Of a stretch of DNA of 64,000 nucleotides, positions 1-11,399 are shown piece after piece. The stretch is from positions 33,397,031-33,461,030 of the forward strand of contig NC_084790.1 of the NCBI RefSeq assembly GCF_028858725.1. Direction: 5' to 3'. Both the position numbers and the translations under genes were made by a program. Source of the stretch: Colius striatus (lineage: Eukaryota > Chordata > Aves > Coliiformes > Coliidae). The first letter of the stretch is position 1, and the number at the start of each line of letters is the position of its first letter. The notes beneath the pieces were generated by a model. The model was not told where the DNA came from, made no database searches, and saw only the letters and a program-made list of their open reading frames with translations.

Positions 1-519
1 CATAGAGCTTGATGCAGCTTTTGTCCTTTAGGAATCCTAAGTTCTGTTAATAGAGGAAATTATACCCTACAGTTCTTTATTAGGCTACTTTGACTAAGTG
101 AAAAACATTCTAGAGACAGAGCAAAATTCTGAGTTTCAATAGTTTTTATTTCCCATTGTGATATGGACTCAAAGCAACCATCCAAAGTTCTATTATGACT
201 GAATTTTCTCCACAGAACTGGCCATGTTGCTTTAGTCTGTGTATATGCCATCTGCAAAGAACTCTTGAGTATAATCTCTCTGCCTGACAGAGATCATTAT
301 CACTGTCTTTTCCAGTGTATTGTATTTTCTATGAGATGCAGGCAATTTCTTCTTTAAGATTCAGTTTTAGACTCTATCAAACAAAAAAAGAAGCAACAGC
401 ATACTCTAATTCAACCACATTTCTCAAAATGATGCAGTAGTCCCATAGGACTAAGTGGAAAGGTATTAGATTTCAGATATGTCCCACAAATGTTAATGTA
501 TATTGGGGATGCACAGAGA
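1..519. other. Unannotated AT-rich DNA
   Basis: I see no gene, recognisable transposon or RNA here. The open frames are short and lack splice or codon signatures. The right end may include older 5' sequence of the LTR that follows. Confidence 0.5.
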
Positions 520-1123
520 TGTTTTTTGTAATGGAGAATGGGCTGCAATGGGGGAGACCTGTGGGGAGGAATCTGTGAGGAGTTGCTGCCCAAGGAAGGA
601 CTCACACCAGAGAGGTTTGTAAAGGACTGTACCCCATGAGAACGACCCTATGTTGGAGCAGGGGAAGAATGTGAGGAGTTCGCCTTCAGTGAGAGGGAGG
701 AGTGGCAGAGACCATCTCTAATGGACAGATCACAACCCTCATTCCCTGTCCTCTTGCGCTGCTGATGAGATTAAAAGACAGAGGTATCAAGAGCCTGCAA
801 GCTGAGTCCAGGAAGAGGGTAGAAGTGAGGAGGAAAGAGGTCATAAAGGACTGGTTACATTTTTCTCATAATCCTACTGTATTTCAGTTTTTTGTTTGTT
901 CTGTGTTTAGTTGGTGGTGGATTAAACTGATCTTGTTCTCTTCCTTAAGTTGAGTAGTCAAGTCTCTTTTGCCTGGGACCGTAATTGGTGAGCAAGCCCT
1001 TCTTCTCCTTGTCTCCATCCACAAGTCCCTTGATAATAATTTTTTCCTCTTCATCCCACCACAGGGGCTGCAAACAAGCAGCTGTGTGGCACTTGATTGC
1101 CCGCTGGGCTTAAATCACCACAG
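520..1123 (+). mobile_element. Old solo LTR remnant, same family as the 33756-34834 LTR
   Basis: The order of motifs matches the intact LTR at 33756-34834: gtttgtaaaggactgtaccc, a GA-rich block, tttctcataatcctact, a polyadenylation-like gattaaact, then gtctcttttgcctgggacc and a final gctgggcttaaatcaccaca. It is clearly more diverged than the intact copy and is degraded at its 5' side, so no target-site duplication can be assigned. The orientation is plus. The family is an endogenous-retrovirus LTR; no internal retroviral sequence is attached. Confidence 0.7.
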
Positions 1124-1732
1124 AATTAAACTCGCTCTGTCTTGCACAACAAAGCAATTTAGAAGCTATGAACATGTCTCTGATCTGTGAGACTCTGAAC
1201 CTGAGATTTTCTAAGAACATGTAAACCAGATAAAATTTATGACAGCTGTTTTGCTGCAATACAAACTGTGCTGGAAGCATGGAACCACCTCCGTAAGAAG
1301 CTGGAGGGAGGTGGCATAGAGGCATAGAACTGTGTGAATGCACTGTTACAGGAAGAACTTCTGTCATTGTATCGGGTCTTTCATGAGCAGGAAGAGTCTG
1401 GAAGGAAGAAAATAATCATCTAGTAGAAGATTACAGTGAACGATACATGGGCTGGATGATGTCCCACCAGCATGGAGCTTTCCTGGGATGAGATGCAAGG
1501 ATGCATTTATTCTTTGTGGCTATATAAAAAGTCACTCAATCCAATAGCTGAGATCCTGGTCAATTCTACAACAACCATGCGATAATCTGTAATTTTGTGT
1601 GGAAGTCAGGCCCTCAGGACTCCAATGTAGTAGGTTTCATGTTCCTGTTAAGTACTTCAGAAGTGAGTGCTCTTTTGCTTCTTCATGTTAGTCTGTCTCA
1701 ATTAATCACAAGAGGCAGTACAGATTACACCT
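1124..1732. other. Unannotated stretch between LTR and CR1
   Basis: I see no gene or recognisable element. It is AT-rich and contains only short chance frames. Confidence 0.4.
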
Positions 1733-2507
1733 GGTTTGGGTTGGAACACATCTTAAAGATCATCTAGTTCCAGCTACTCTGCCATGGACATGAACACCTT
1801 CCACTAGACCAGATTTCTTGAAGCCCCATCCAATCTATCCTTGAACACTTTCAGGGATGGAATACTCACACCTTCCCTGGACAACCTGTTTCAGTACTTC
1901 ACCACCTTCACAGAGAACTTCTTCCTTATGCGTAATATAAATCTGTCACCTTTTACTTTAAAGCCATTTTGCATTGCTTTATCACTACTTGCACCTGTAA
2001 AAAGCTCCATTCTGACTTTCTTGTATGCCTCCATTGGGTACTGGGAGGCTTCTAGAAAGTCTCCCTGGAACCTTCTACTCCAGGCTGAACAATGCAAATT
2101 CTCTCAGCCTGTTCTCACAGGAGAGGTGCTCCATCACTTTGGTCATCCTCATGGCCCTTCTATGGAATTGCTTCAACAGATCTATGACTGGACTCTCTTC
2201 AACAGATCCATGACCGTCTTGTATTGAAGACCTCAGAGGCAAATGAGGCCTTAACAGAACAGAGGGGAATAATCAGTTCCTTCTACCTGCTGACTGTGTC
2301 CCTTTTGATGCAGCTCTGGATGCGACTGGCTTTCTGGATTGTAAGCACACGTTGCCAAGTCATATTCACTTTTTCATCCACCAACACCCGTATGGCTTTC
2401 TCTGCTGGGCAGTTCTCAATTCACTCATCACCCAACCTGTATTTGTACTTGAGACTACCCTGACCCATGCGCAAGACTTTGCACTTAGCCTTATTGAATC
2501 TTGTGAA
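1733..2507 (-). mobile_element. Old CR1 LINE 3' fragment
   Basis: Read on the minus strand this is the 3' part of CR1. The plus-strand text begins ggtttgggttggaacacatc, the complement of the CR1 3' UTR phrase about the gain of a line/fold (cleft 'ccttccaac' region), followed by the C-terminal coding part of ORF2. The long plus-strand open frame at 1841-2227 is only the antisense of this fragment. Divergence is high and the terminal short repeats are lost, so it belongs to an older CR1 subfamily than the copies at 9.3-13.0 and 37.5-43.4 kb. Confidence 0.75.
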
Positions 2508-5500
2508 ATTTGACCATAACTGATGTGAAAGAGATGGGTTTTTTTTCCTATGCAAAAAAAGAGTTCAGCTGCAGCAAGTCTTTCTCCTGTAAAAGGTCAG
2601 GCACTGAGTATGGTAATGTAATTACCATATATTAATGAAGTGTGCTCCACAATGTGTCTCTCTAGTGAAGAGGCATGGTCTGCCCCATCATAAGAAAACC
2701 ATCATCAAAATTTCCCATAGTGTTGCATCATGACAATTATCATCAAACCACTTTATACATGCAGTAAAGGGACAATCTTCCTTCCAACAAAATCATATAG
2801 CTGCTTTTTGGTATCTCCTTTTGCTTTTGGGTCACTCCTTTCTACTTACTTCTTATCTCTTATAAGGATCTCCTTATACAAGGGATAACTTGAGCTTCCA
2901 CAATTTATGATGGTATGTCTTAGTGGGCTCAACTACAAAATCTTGCTCCAGTGCTTTAAATACATTGAAGTTTAATTCATATTCTGAGTACAGGATAAAG
3001 CATATCATTTGAAGTTATGGTTACTAATTTCTGGAGATGGCACTGTGTATTATATTTTTTTTTTACTGCTTCATATAATTCATTCCTGTCTAATGCTCTT
3101 GGGTCTGTTTTTTGCAGGAAGCACTACGAGACCACATTCTATCAAAAACTTTTAACAAGACTATAAGATTGAAAGTTTACTTCCCTATATACTTTCATTT
3201 CATTTTTATGCAATAACATGCATAAAAATTAAAAATCCTCTTAATATGGAAACATTTTGTCATTTTTAGAGCATGTATTTCCTCCTCAAACCATGGTCTG
3301 GTGGCAAAAAGATAGACTGCTCTATGTCCTGCTTATACCTGAATCACAGTCTGTTGGCAAAAATTAAAGGCTTATGATTGAATGAAAGAATGATATTCTT
3401 CACCACTCTTTGGAAAAAAAAAATTGCATCCTAATAGGCATTCATCATCTTCACAATTTTAAAAAACATCAAATGCTAGTTTTAAAGTTAGGACGATGTC
3501 TTCAATTTCCTTAGAATACACAGCATTTGATAAGACTGGGGAATGTTAAAAAAATTAATAACCACCTTCCTCGTTTCACTCTCACAAATTTTGTGAGACT
3601 TCGGTGCATACTCAAGTTTATGACTTAAGGTCTATGTAAAAGCCAGTGAAAGCAGGCGTACTCTTCTCTCTCTTCACATCCAAAGGTGTCTCAGTCAAAA
3701 CTAATTGCTACCAGAACTGTGTTAGCATGAATTGCTGCCCTCAAGTATGAAAACTTTGCCTACCCACAACAGCAGGGGTATCTATTCCTAAACACCGGTG
3801 GAAGGAAATAATCTGCAGACATGCAGATAAGAAACCATCCACAGTTTAAGTAAGAACAAGTTTAATCTAATTTACTTTAAAATCAGTGCAGTTGCTTACA
3901 CCAGAATGTCTACATTGTCTCTGTGTCCTCCAAATGAATGGTTCTGCAGCCATAGCATTTCGGCATACCTGAAAGCTTAGTACTCTGTTAGGCCTTCTGG
4001 CAGACCATTAAGTTGTACCTGCAAGCTCTCTGAGCATTCTCTCTAAGAGGTTTGAAGAAATACCTAAATGAAAACATGAATTCCTGAAGTTACTCAATGA
4101 CAAAAAACCACTCGAACTTGAACATAGCTTTCAGAAGTCCAGGATGACTTCCAAACATCTCACACATTTCCTCACTCCTATCTCTGCTATCTCTTTAGAC
4201 TGAGCTCCTTGTGGGAAGCTACAAAGCTACAATACTCTGACAGCCCTATATTTTTGGGTTGATGTGATCAATGTATCTTCTGATCTGATGCCTAAATCAG
4301 TCTTCATGTCCTTGTGTGATAAGTGCTTCTTAGCAGCTCTTCCTTTCCACAGTCTTTCACACGGCAAGTCTTGAGTGATTAAATGTGCAACTAAACGAAC
4401 TAATAAAAAAATTTCTGTACAAGTCACTGACACTATGAACGGCCCACCTGCCAATTTTCACCCTTTGTCTTCTGATTTCAAATTGTCCCTTTTTTGCCAA
4501 GACTGCCTTAGTAATTTTCTTCTGTGACTCTCTTATCTTTGCCTCTAGAGTCCATCTTAAAGGACTTCACACTTCACGGAATGACAGAATGCCAGTACAT
4601 GGTTTTCTAGTTCTTGTACATGTCACAGGAACAGAAAAAACTCACAGAGACTTTGTTATTGTAGAAATTGGTAACGAGTTGTAATAATTCCAAAAAAAAA
4701 GCATACCTTATCTATTGTAATAAGAGCAAGGCCTCTGATTCTGTTATACCTTACACAAGCAGCTAAAATAAGTCTCTTAAAAACAAATGGGGGATATAAA
4801 CAGAAAAAGTACAAATATAATTTCACTGTTACAAAAGAATGAGAGTTGTCAGAACTGCAGTGGCTTGGGTGAATCTTTCTCAAAGTTTTGAGCATGATTA
4901 GTCTTCTAGCATACTTATGTTACAATTACTTAATTCCTGCAAGACTTCGAGATAGTTTTGAACAAACAGCAGCATGAAAAAATGCATGTAGGGTCCTCTG
5001 ACACGATTTAAATTCAGAAATAACCGTGCTTCTTTTATTTTTCCTTTCATGGAGACTGAACTACTTGCCTCTGAGTGGCTGCAACATTGCAACAAAACAG
5101 CACAATAATCCTTCATTCTTTTTGAAGGAATTTGATATTGCAACCTATTACAATCCACCTGATTCACATAAATAGCCAGAAACAACAAAGTAATACCAAT
5201 AAGGACTTCAGATAAAAAATGTCTTTGCAAAAGAGCCAACACCTAAACCTACATCAAAACATCCTCTTCTCACAAAACTGTGAAAGCTGTGTTGTCTCGA
5301 GGAAGAGACAAAAAAATTAGATACTTCAATTTGTAACTAGACTCTTGGAGAACCACCACAGCCATGTCAATTTTGCACCTGCAACATACTAAAATACCAA
5401 TCACTTTTAGACAGCTTTGATGGGCTTTTCCATTGATTCTATTCTGAAATATCTCTTAAAAAGTATTTGTTCCAGTGTTAGAACATAATCTGATCTTTTG

Positions 5501-8398
5501 ATTTTTTTCATTTAATACTTTTGTATCTGTATATTGCAAAACAAGAATATGCAAACAGGAAAACATTGTCAAATTACTGTCTATTTCCCATTCCCTGCCC
5601 CTCTCCCCCTTCCCTTGTTTTTGTGTGAGGTTAATCACACACCAATTCACAAAATCTTAAGGACTGGAAGAGTGAATATGTTAAAAATAATTTCTGGAAA
5701 AAGATCCTGCAGGATCGAGAAAAGAAATCATCACTCTGCAGTCAGGACTTGTCCTCTAAATGTATCATGCAGAGAGCTCATGAAGGGCATCATGGCAGCT
5801 TCAACCACTCCTTGACACACAGTGTGAAAAGAATGGGCAAGGCACTGAAAGATGTTTCTCATTCTCTTCCAGGAGAAGGCAGACAAGATGTAGGTGATTG
5901 TTTATAGTATTTAGAAGGGGTGTCGATTTCTTGGATAATTCTGGTCTTAACAAAATGTAATGCCTCTTGCTACTCAAGAGAAAAGCAGAACTTGAAAACT
6001 GCCCTTCTGTGTCTAACCAAACATCTACCTGTCACAGAACCTGCCCTATTAACTGACCACACTGGAGAGTTTACAAAAATAAGGTGTATGCTATATCATC
6101 CTCACTTTTCAGATACAGTTTCCACCTTTGGCAGCCCCAAACCTCTAGTTCTTCTCAAGAACTTCAGTGTTGCAGCAGCTGCCGCATATTTTTTTTGTTA
6201 GGAGAAATATTTCTACCAAGAAACACGGGCAGCCTCTTATTTCATTTACATAGCAGTACTCTTTCTATGACTATTTAAGGAGCTCTGTTTAACATAATTA
6301 TCCATACTCATGTATAAAGGGAGCAGATTTTGATCTGATTTGGCTTATTTGCATCTGAATATACATGTCCCTGACAGAAATCCTTGTCTAGTCACTTGTG
6401 TGGATGACAAAAGCAGAAAGCTGAATGATAAATTCCATTGTTGGAGGGTAAAATGTAACCACCTCTACTGTTCTTAGAGGCAGTGGCCTTACTGTTTTAA
6501 AAAATAGATATCTAAATAAAATATTTTGTACTGTCTTCTGTTAAGAGCACACTGCAAATAACTGAGGCCAGTCTGAGGCCAGATTAGCTCATCTCATAAA
6601 ATACTACTTTCCAGTGATTTCTCTTCGCACAGAAACAGCTTTCAGAGAACAAGACAGTTCAAAGACGTTACAATAGCAATATCCCCTGACCTGGCTGACA
6701 AGAGCAATTAGCAAGTATTCAAAGAATTGCTTGCAACAACCTCTCTCATAACATCCAAACATCCTCACAGTCTTATTGTCATCATATAGTTTTGATCAAC
6801 AACTGGTTAGAAGGTGTCAGTTTTCACACATCAAAACCAGTAGTGGTCAGAAATGTATGGAAGAAAAGGACAGAGCTGGCTCTCCTCAGAAAAATCACTT
6901 TATTGCTCCTCATCCTGCAAAAGCAGCTCTTCATCATCACAGTCCCACAGCACCAGGCCTATCTAGCCTTGTGACATAGTTGCAGATTTCTGTTGGATTT
7001 TCCTGATGAAAGCTGTTAGGTAATCACCTTCTCTGATTGCTTTTCTTTCTAGTCCTCTGGCTCTTGTAGAAGTATTTGCAAAGATCACAGTCTGTTCACA
7101 GACAGCAAGACAGGTTTAATCCTGCAAGTAAACATTTTGCTTGCTAAACCACATCTAACTGTAGCTTTTCAAATTTTCAGCAATTCTGCAGTGTAGCATT
7201 GCAGTCTCACACTGCAGTCTCCAAAGCCTGCATAGACAGATGATGACAGTGCACTGCAGTGTGACACACTCTTAGCACAGTACTGCAGTCTGTGTAGGCT
7301 AAGTAAAGGACAGCAATAAAACAAGAACTTCTGGCAGAGCTCAATATTCCATCAACTTCAAGGACATTGCCTTGCTGAAGCAAACTTTAGTGCAAACCTC
7401 AAATGCAAACCTCAAAAAGCAGAGTGCTACTGCTTTGATTTCAATTTTGACAAATTGCTTAAGGATTAATTCTAAGATGATAGTAGGAAGTTATGTATTG
7501 TATTTAGCCTGACATTTTCCTTTTTCTCTGATGGAGAGAAGTTACAGACAAATCTTTTCAGCACTGCATAGCCTTCCAAATTATACTGGAGGCACAACAA
7601 ACAGCACGTGGAGTTGTATGACCTGCGTCACACACCTAGGTGGTCTGGGTGACCAGGATTATTTTAAACTGGTAACACTTGACCAGACAGAAGGCATGTC
7701 TCCTTCTGAAAATTTTTGTACCTCACTTTGACTCTCTTCACTTTGTTCACTTTCTTTATTCTTTGTATTTATCTTGATAAATATTTATTTTAGCCAAGGG
7801 TATACTTTGCTACTTCAGCATCACAGCAGAGGAAATCCAGACCCATTTTTTTTCCTTACTCATTTTGTAGTACTGTTTTTCTCCACAGGCTTTATCATGT
7901 TTATCTTGCACTATAGAAAAGTGGGACAAATTATCTTAGACATCTTGTCTTTGAGTCTGTTCTGCCTTTCACAAATTGAAAACTGTACTTCCAAAGTCTG
8001 ACTTGACAGCCTGCTAGATCAGAATTTAACCCTTCTACTGGCAGGTCTGCCATGATGCCAGGTAGAGCATAGACAGGAGAGTCCAGCATGAAAGAGAACC
8101 AAAACTCTGTCTTCAGAAACTCACTATGTCACTTCTTCTTGACTTCAACCCATCAATAGCCACAACAGTGCAAAAATGCAAAATCTGATTTATTTTTGTG
8201 GTTATATCTTCTGAATACAGCACTGGAAGGAAAGGAACATCTCCAAAAGTGCCTGTGATAATGAGATGAGATAAGATTACCTGTCTGGAAGCACTAGGTA
8301 CTACAAGAATACACATAACCAACTAGTTGTGACAGTCTATTCTCAATTTGTTGACCAAAATTCATCTCAGAGTGATGTCAGCAAGACATTACATAATC
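2508..8398. other. Gene-free AT-rich region
   Basis: Nearly 6 kb with no recognisable gene, exon or transposon. Open frames are at most 114 codons (4898-5242, minus) and show no family features. A short inverted repeat lies at 7207-7264. Ancient unrecognised repeats are possible. Confidence 0.5.
7207..7264. repeat. Inverted repeat with CTGCAGT-rich arms
   Basis: tcacactgcagt at 7207-7218 is the exact reverse complement of actgcagtgtga at 7253-7264, separated by 34 bases. Further CTGCAGT words lie on both sides (7201-7300). Confidence 0.6.
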
Positions 8399-8527
8399 TC
8401 AGAATCTTAAGGATGGGGAAGGACTTTGAAAGATCATCTAGTCCAACTGCCCCTGCAAGAGCAGAACCTCCTTAAGTATGATCTACAGGATCTTGTCCAG
8501 GTGGATTTTGAATGTCTTCAGAGAAGA
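8399..8527 (-). mobile_element. CR1 LINE 3'-end fragment
   Basis: The plus strand reads ctcagaatcttaaggatggg, then agatcatctagtccaactgc and gtccaggtggattttgaatg. This is the reverse complement of the CR1 3' UTR and the last ORF2 codons, so the element is on the minus strand and severely 5'-truncated (about 130 bp). Confidence 0.85.
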
Positions 8528-9279
8528 AAGAATAGTGTTGCTGCTTGAGGTTTAGCAAAGACAGCAATAATGCTTTGTGATACTTCCTAGAGATACAATT
8601 ACAATAGGAGAACCTTCCAACTCCTACTCCAACTCCTACCATAAAGCACACATCATACAGTAGGAGGCTTATCAGAGCTCCTCCCTTGTATAAACCCAAG
8701 GGGACATTGAAAATCTCTTATCTGAGACCAGCATCATGCAAATCGCAGTGACTGAAGCTGGACCTTCGGAGCAGGATGACTGAGGAAAAGGTATCATTCA
8801 TGTAAGGATGCCAGAAAGTAGCTGTCCCCCTGGGAAACCTTGCTTATTGTACATAATCCATGACAGCCGACTCATCGATTGTAATTTACAACAGCTTTTT
8901 CACCCAAGATATATCTGACCTAGATGAGGATTTTTCCCCCGGGCAGAGGCATTCAGATCATGATTATGCTTACCTGCTTTGATTGTCGTGGTTAATATGA
9001 GCTGGATCACAGCACTCTAGGGAACCATGATGGTTCGTCCTGCAGACTGTGATAGAAGATTAGAGGAGTACAGATGTAGATGTTGTTAGACCTGGACAGA
9101 ACAGGAAGCTCCTTTCCAAGCTTGACCTCTGTAGCACAGGTCCCTCAAAGCTGAATCTTTCAACTGGTTCCACCTTCATGCCAGATTATAATGCACCACA
9201 CTCATTCCAAGACTGCAATGTGTTAGGAGAAAAATTGCCTAGTAATGCTCATGCCTTTATGCCCTCTGGTAGAACAGAC
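8528..9279. other. Unique flank upstream of CR1 copy A
   Basis: I see no gene or recognisable repeat. The open frame starting at 9178 begins in this flank and runs into CR1 ORF1 by chance. Confidence 0.4.
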
Positions 9280-10029
9280 ATGGCTTCCGCAATCAGGTGC
9301 AAGCCTCTAGTGAATCCAATAAATCATGGACCCTGGTTACAAAAAAAAAGAAAGAAAAAGACTTGTCTTTCAAGCTCTCCTTCCAGAGTGCCCACTACAA
9401 ATAAGTATGAGGCATTGGCGACAAGGGACTTCGATGAGCAAGCTCCAAAAGGGGAAAATGCACTAAACAACCCATCAGCTGCTCCACCTGCAATAGGTAA
9501 TGGACACCGTAAGAAGAGGCGACGAGTGCTTGTTGTGGGTGACTCGCTGCTAAGGGGCACTGAGAGACCCATCTGTGGAGCAGGCAGGGAGTCAAGAGAG
9601 GTGCGCTGTCTGCCTGGAGCCAAGATCAGGGATGTGGCCAAGACATTGCCACTGCTCGTCAGGGATGCAGGCTACGACCCCTTATTTGTGTTCCATGTAG
9701 GTATGAATGATGTCATGAGGCATGACATCTCCAGGATTCAGATGGATTTTAAATCCTTGGGGGAGCAGGTAAAAGGTAGAGGGACTCAGGTTATTTTCTC
9801 CTCTATCCTGTTCACTAGAGATAAAGGGGGAGTCTGCAATGGAAAAATCAGCCGAATGAACTCCTGGCTGAGAGGCTGGTGCCAGTGGGAAGGTTTTGGG
9901 TACTTTGACAATGGATCCTTCCTTGGGGACTACAGCTTGATAGGATGGGATGGGATTCATCTCTCCTGTAAAGGCACTGGATTATTTGGGAGTAGACTAG
10001 CAAATTTAATAAAGAGGTCTTTAAACTAA
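9178..10029 (+). CDS. CR1 ORF1 C-terminal part with SGNH-type esterase domain (open, 283 codons)
   Basis: The frame is open from 9178 to a TAA at 10027-10029. The first ~35 codons are flanking DNA, so the Met at 9178 is not the true ORF1 start. A basic, proline-rich linker (SPSRVPTTNKYEALATRDFD) leads into an SGNH/GDSL hydrolase fold. The nucleophile block is VVGDSLLRG (Gly121, Asp122, Ser123), the Asn block is HVGMNDV (Asn177), and the C-terminal dyad is DGIH (Asp258, His261), followed by LSCKGTGLFG. Esterase domains, often with a PHD-like finger, are known in ORF1 of CR1-group LINEs. The PHD-like part is missing here because of 5' truncation. The catalytic residues are all retained, although ORF2 of the same copy is broken. 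The protein is unlikely to be made as such. Confidence 0.85.
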   Translation: MPDYNAPHSFQDCNVLGEKLPSNAHAFMPSGRTDMASAIRCKPLVNPINHGPWLQKKRKKKTCLSSSPSRVPTTNKYEALATRDFDEQAPKGENALNNPSAAPPAIGNGHRKKRRRVLVVGDSLLRGTERPICGAGRESREVRCLPGAKIRDVAKTLPLLVRDAGYDPLFVFHVGMNDVMRHDISRIQMDFKSLGEQVKGRGTQVIFSSILFTRDKGGVCNGKISRMNSWLRGWCQWEGFGYFDNGSFLGDYSLIGWDGIHLSCKGTGLFGSRLANLIKRSLN

Positions 10030-10230
10030 GGGACTTGGGGGGTGGGGGGAGAAGCAAAATAGAACAAGCTCTTCCCTCTAGCTGGGAAACAGGGCAGGAA
10101 ATGCAATGATAAGTGCTTTTCATCTGCACACTGCGCTGAGATGCGGAAGGCTGACCACCCTGAGAAAGAACCAAACCAGGGAGGAACCTTCTGCACCTGT
10201 CCAGGGAAACCTGTGTGTTTGAGTAAGCCC

Positions 10231-11103
10231 CTGCGCTGCCTCTACACCAATGCAAGCAGCCTGGGGAATAAGCAGGAGGAACTGGAGATGTGGGTGTGGA
10301 TGCGGGGCTACAACCTCATTGTGGTCACAGAGACGTGGTGGGACAGCTGCCATGACTGGAGCACAGCCATGGAGTTCAGGAAAGACAGACTGACAAGGTA
10401 TGGAGGTGGAGATGCTCTGCATGTGAGGGAGCAATTAAATTGTACCGAACTGTGCCTGGGTGGGGATGAGGAGTGGGCAGAGTGCCTATGAGTAAAAATT
10501 AATGGGCAGGGCAAGGCAGGTGATATTGTTGCAGGAGTCTGCTACAGGCCACTTGATCAGAAGGAGGATGTGGATGAAACCTTCTACAAACAGCTGGGAG
10601 CTGCCTCACGATCACAATCACAATCCCTGGTCCTCATGGGGGACTTCAACCTCCCTGATATTTGCTGGCAAAGCCACACAGACATGTGCACGCAGTCCAG
10701 GAGGTTCCTACAGATTGTTGATGACAACTTCCTGTCACAGATGATCGAGGAACCAACAAGGAGGGATATGCTGCTGGACCTGGTACTGATGAATAAGGAG
10801 GACCTGGTTGGGGATGTGAAGGGTGGAGGCAACCTTGGCTGCAGTGACCATGGGACGGTACAGTCCAAGATACTGTGTGGAAGAGGCAGAGCACAAAGCA
10901 GGACTGTGACCCTGGAGTTCAGGCGAGCCGGCTTTGGTCTCTTCAAAGATCTATTTGGACGGATCTCATGGGATATGATTCTAGAAGACAGAAGTGCCCA
11001 AGAGAGCTGGTCAATCTTCAAGCACCACTTCCTCCAAGCCCGGGATCAGTGTGTCCCAACACACAAGAAAGGAGGTAAGGAAGTAGGAGGTCTCCATGGA
11101 TGA
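10231..11103 (+). pseudogene. CR1 ORF2 AP-like endonuclease domain, one in-frame stop
   Basis: This is the N-terminal part of CR1 ORF2, an APE-like endonuclease that nicks the target. In one frame the order is YTNASSLGNKQEEL (Asn of the active site), VVTETWWD (Glu motif), GVCYRP, LMGDFNLPDI (Asp/Asn motif) and LGCSDHG (SDH motif). A single TGA at 10489-10491, after GDEEWAECL, splits an otherwise continuous frame. The next in-frame stop is the TGA ending at 11103. All the catalytic blocks I can recognise remain. The true ORF2 start probably lies near 10141. Confidence 0.85.
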
Positions 11104-11399
11104 GCAGAGATCTGCTGGGACAACTCAGGCAGAAAGCAGCCATCTATGAGAGTTGGAAACAGGGGCTGGCTTCTTGGGAAGAGTATAGGAACATTGCCAG
11201 GGCATACAAGTACATCAGCAGCAGAAGGATGGTGAGGGCCTACTGCTAAACCCTGAGGATGCCCTGGTGTCTGAGGATGCAGAGAAGGCTGAAGTACTGA
11301 ATGCCTTCTTTGCTTCAGTCATTATGGCCAAGGCTGACCCTCGGGAAGCCCAGTCTGGCAAGAATAACAGGATGGCCAGGACAGCAGAGGGCTTGCCCT

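Noticed and set aside
1841-2227. 128-codon plus-strand frame
   Set aside because: It is the antisense of an old minus-strand CR1 fragment.
10584-11021. 145-codon minus-strand frame, and similar ones at 9324-9641, 11799-12257 and 39645-40076
   Set aside because: They are antisense shadows of CR1 ORF1/ORF2 and recur wherever the same CR1 segment occurs.
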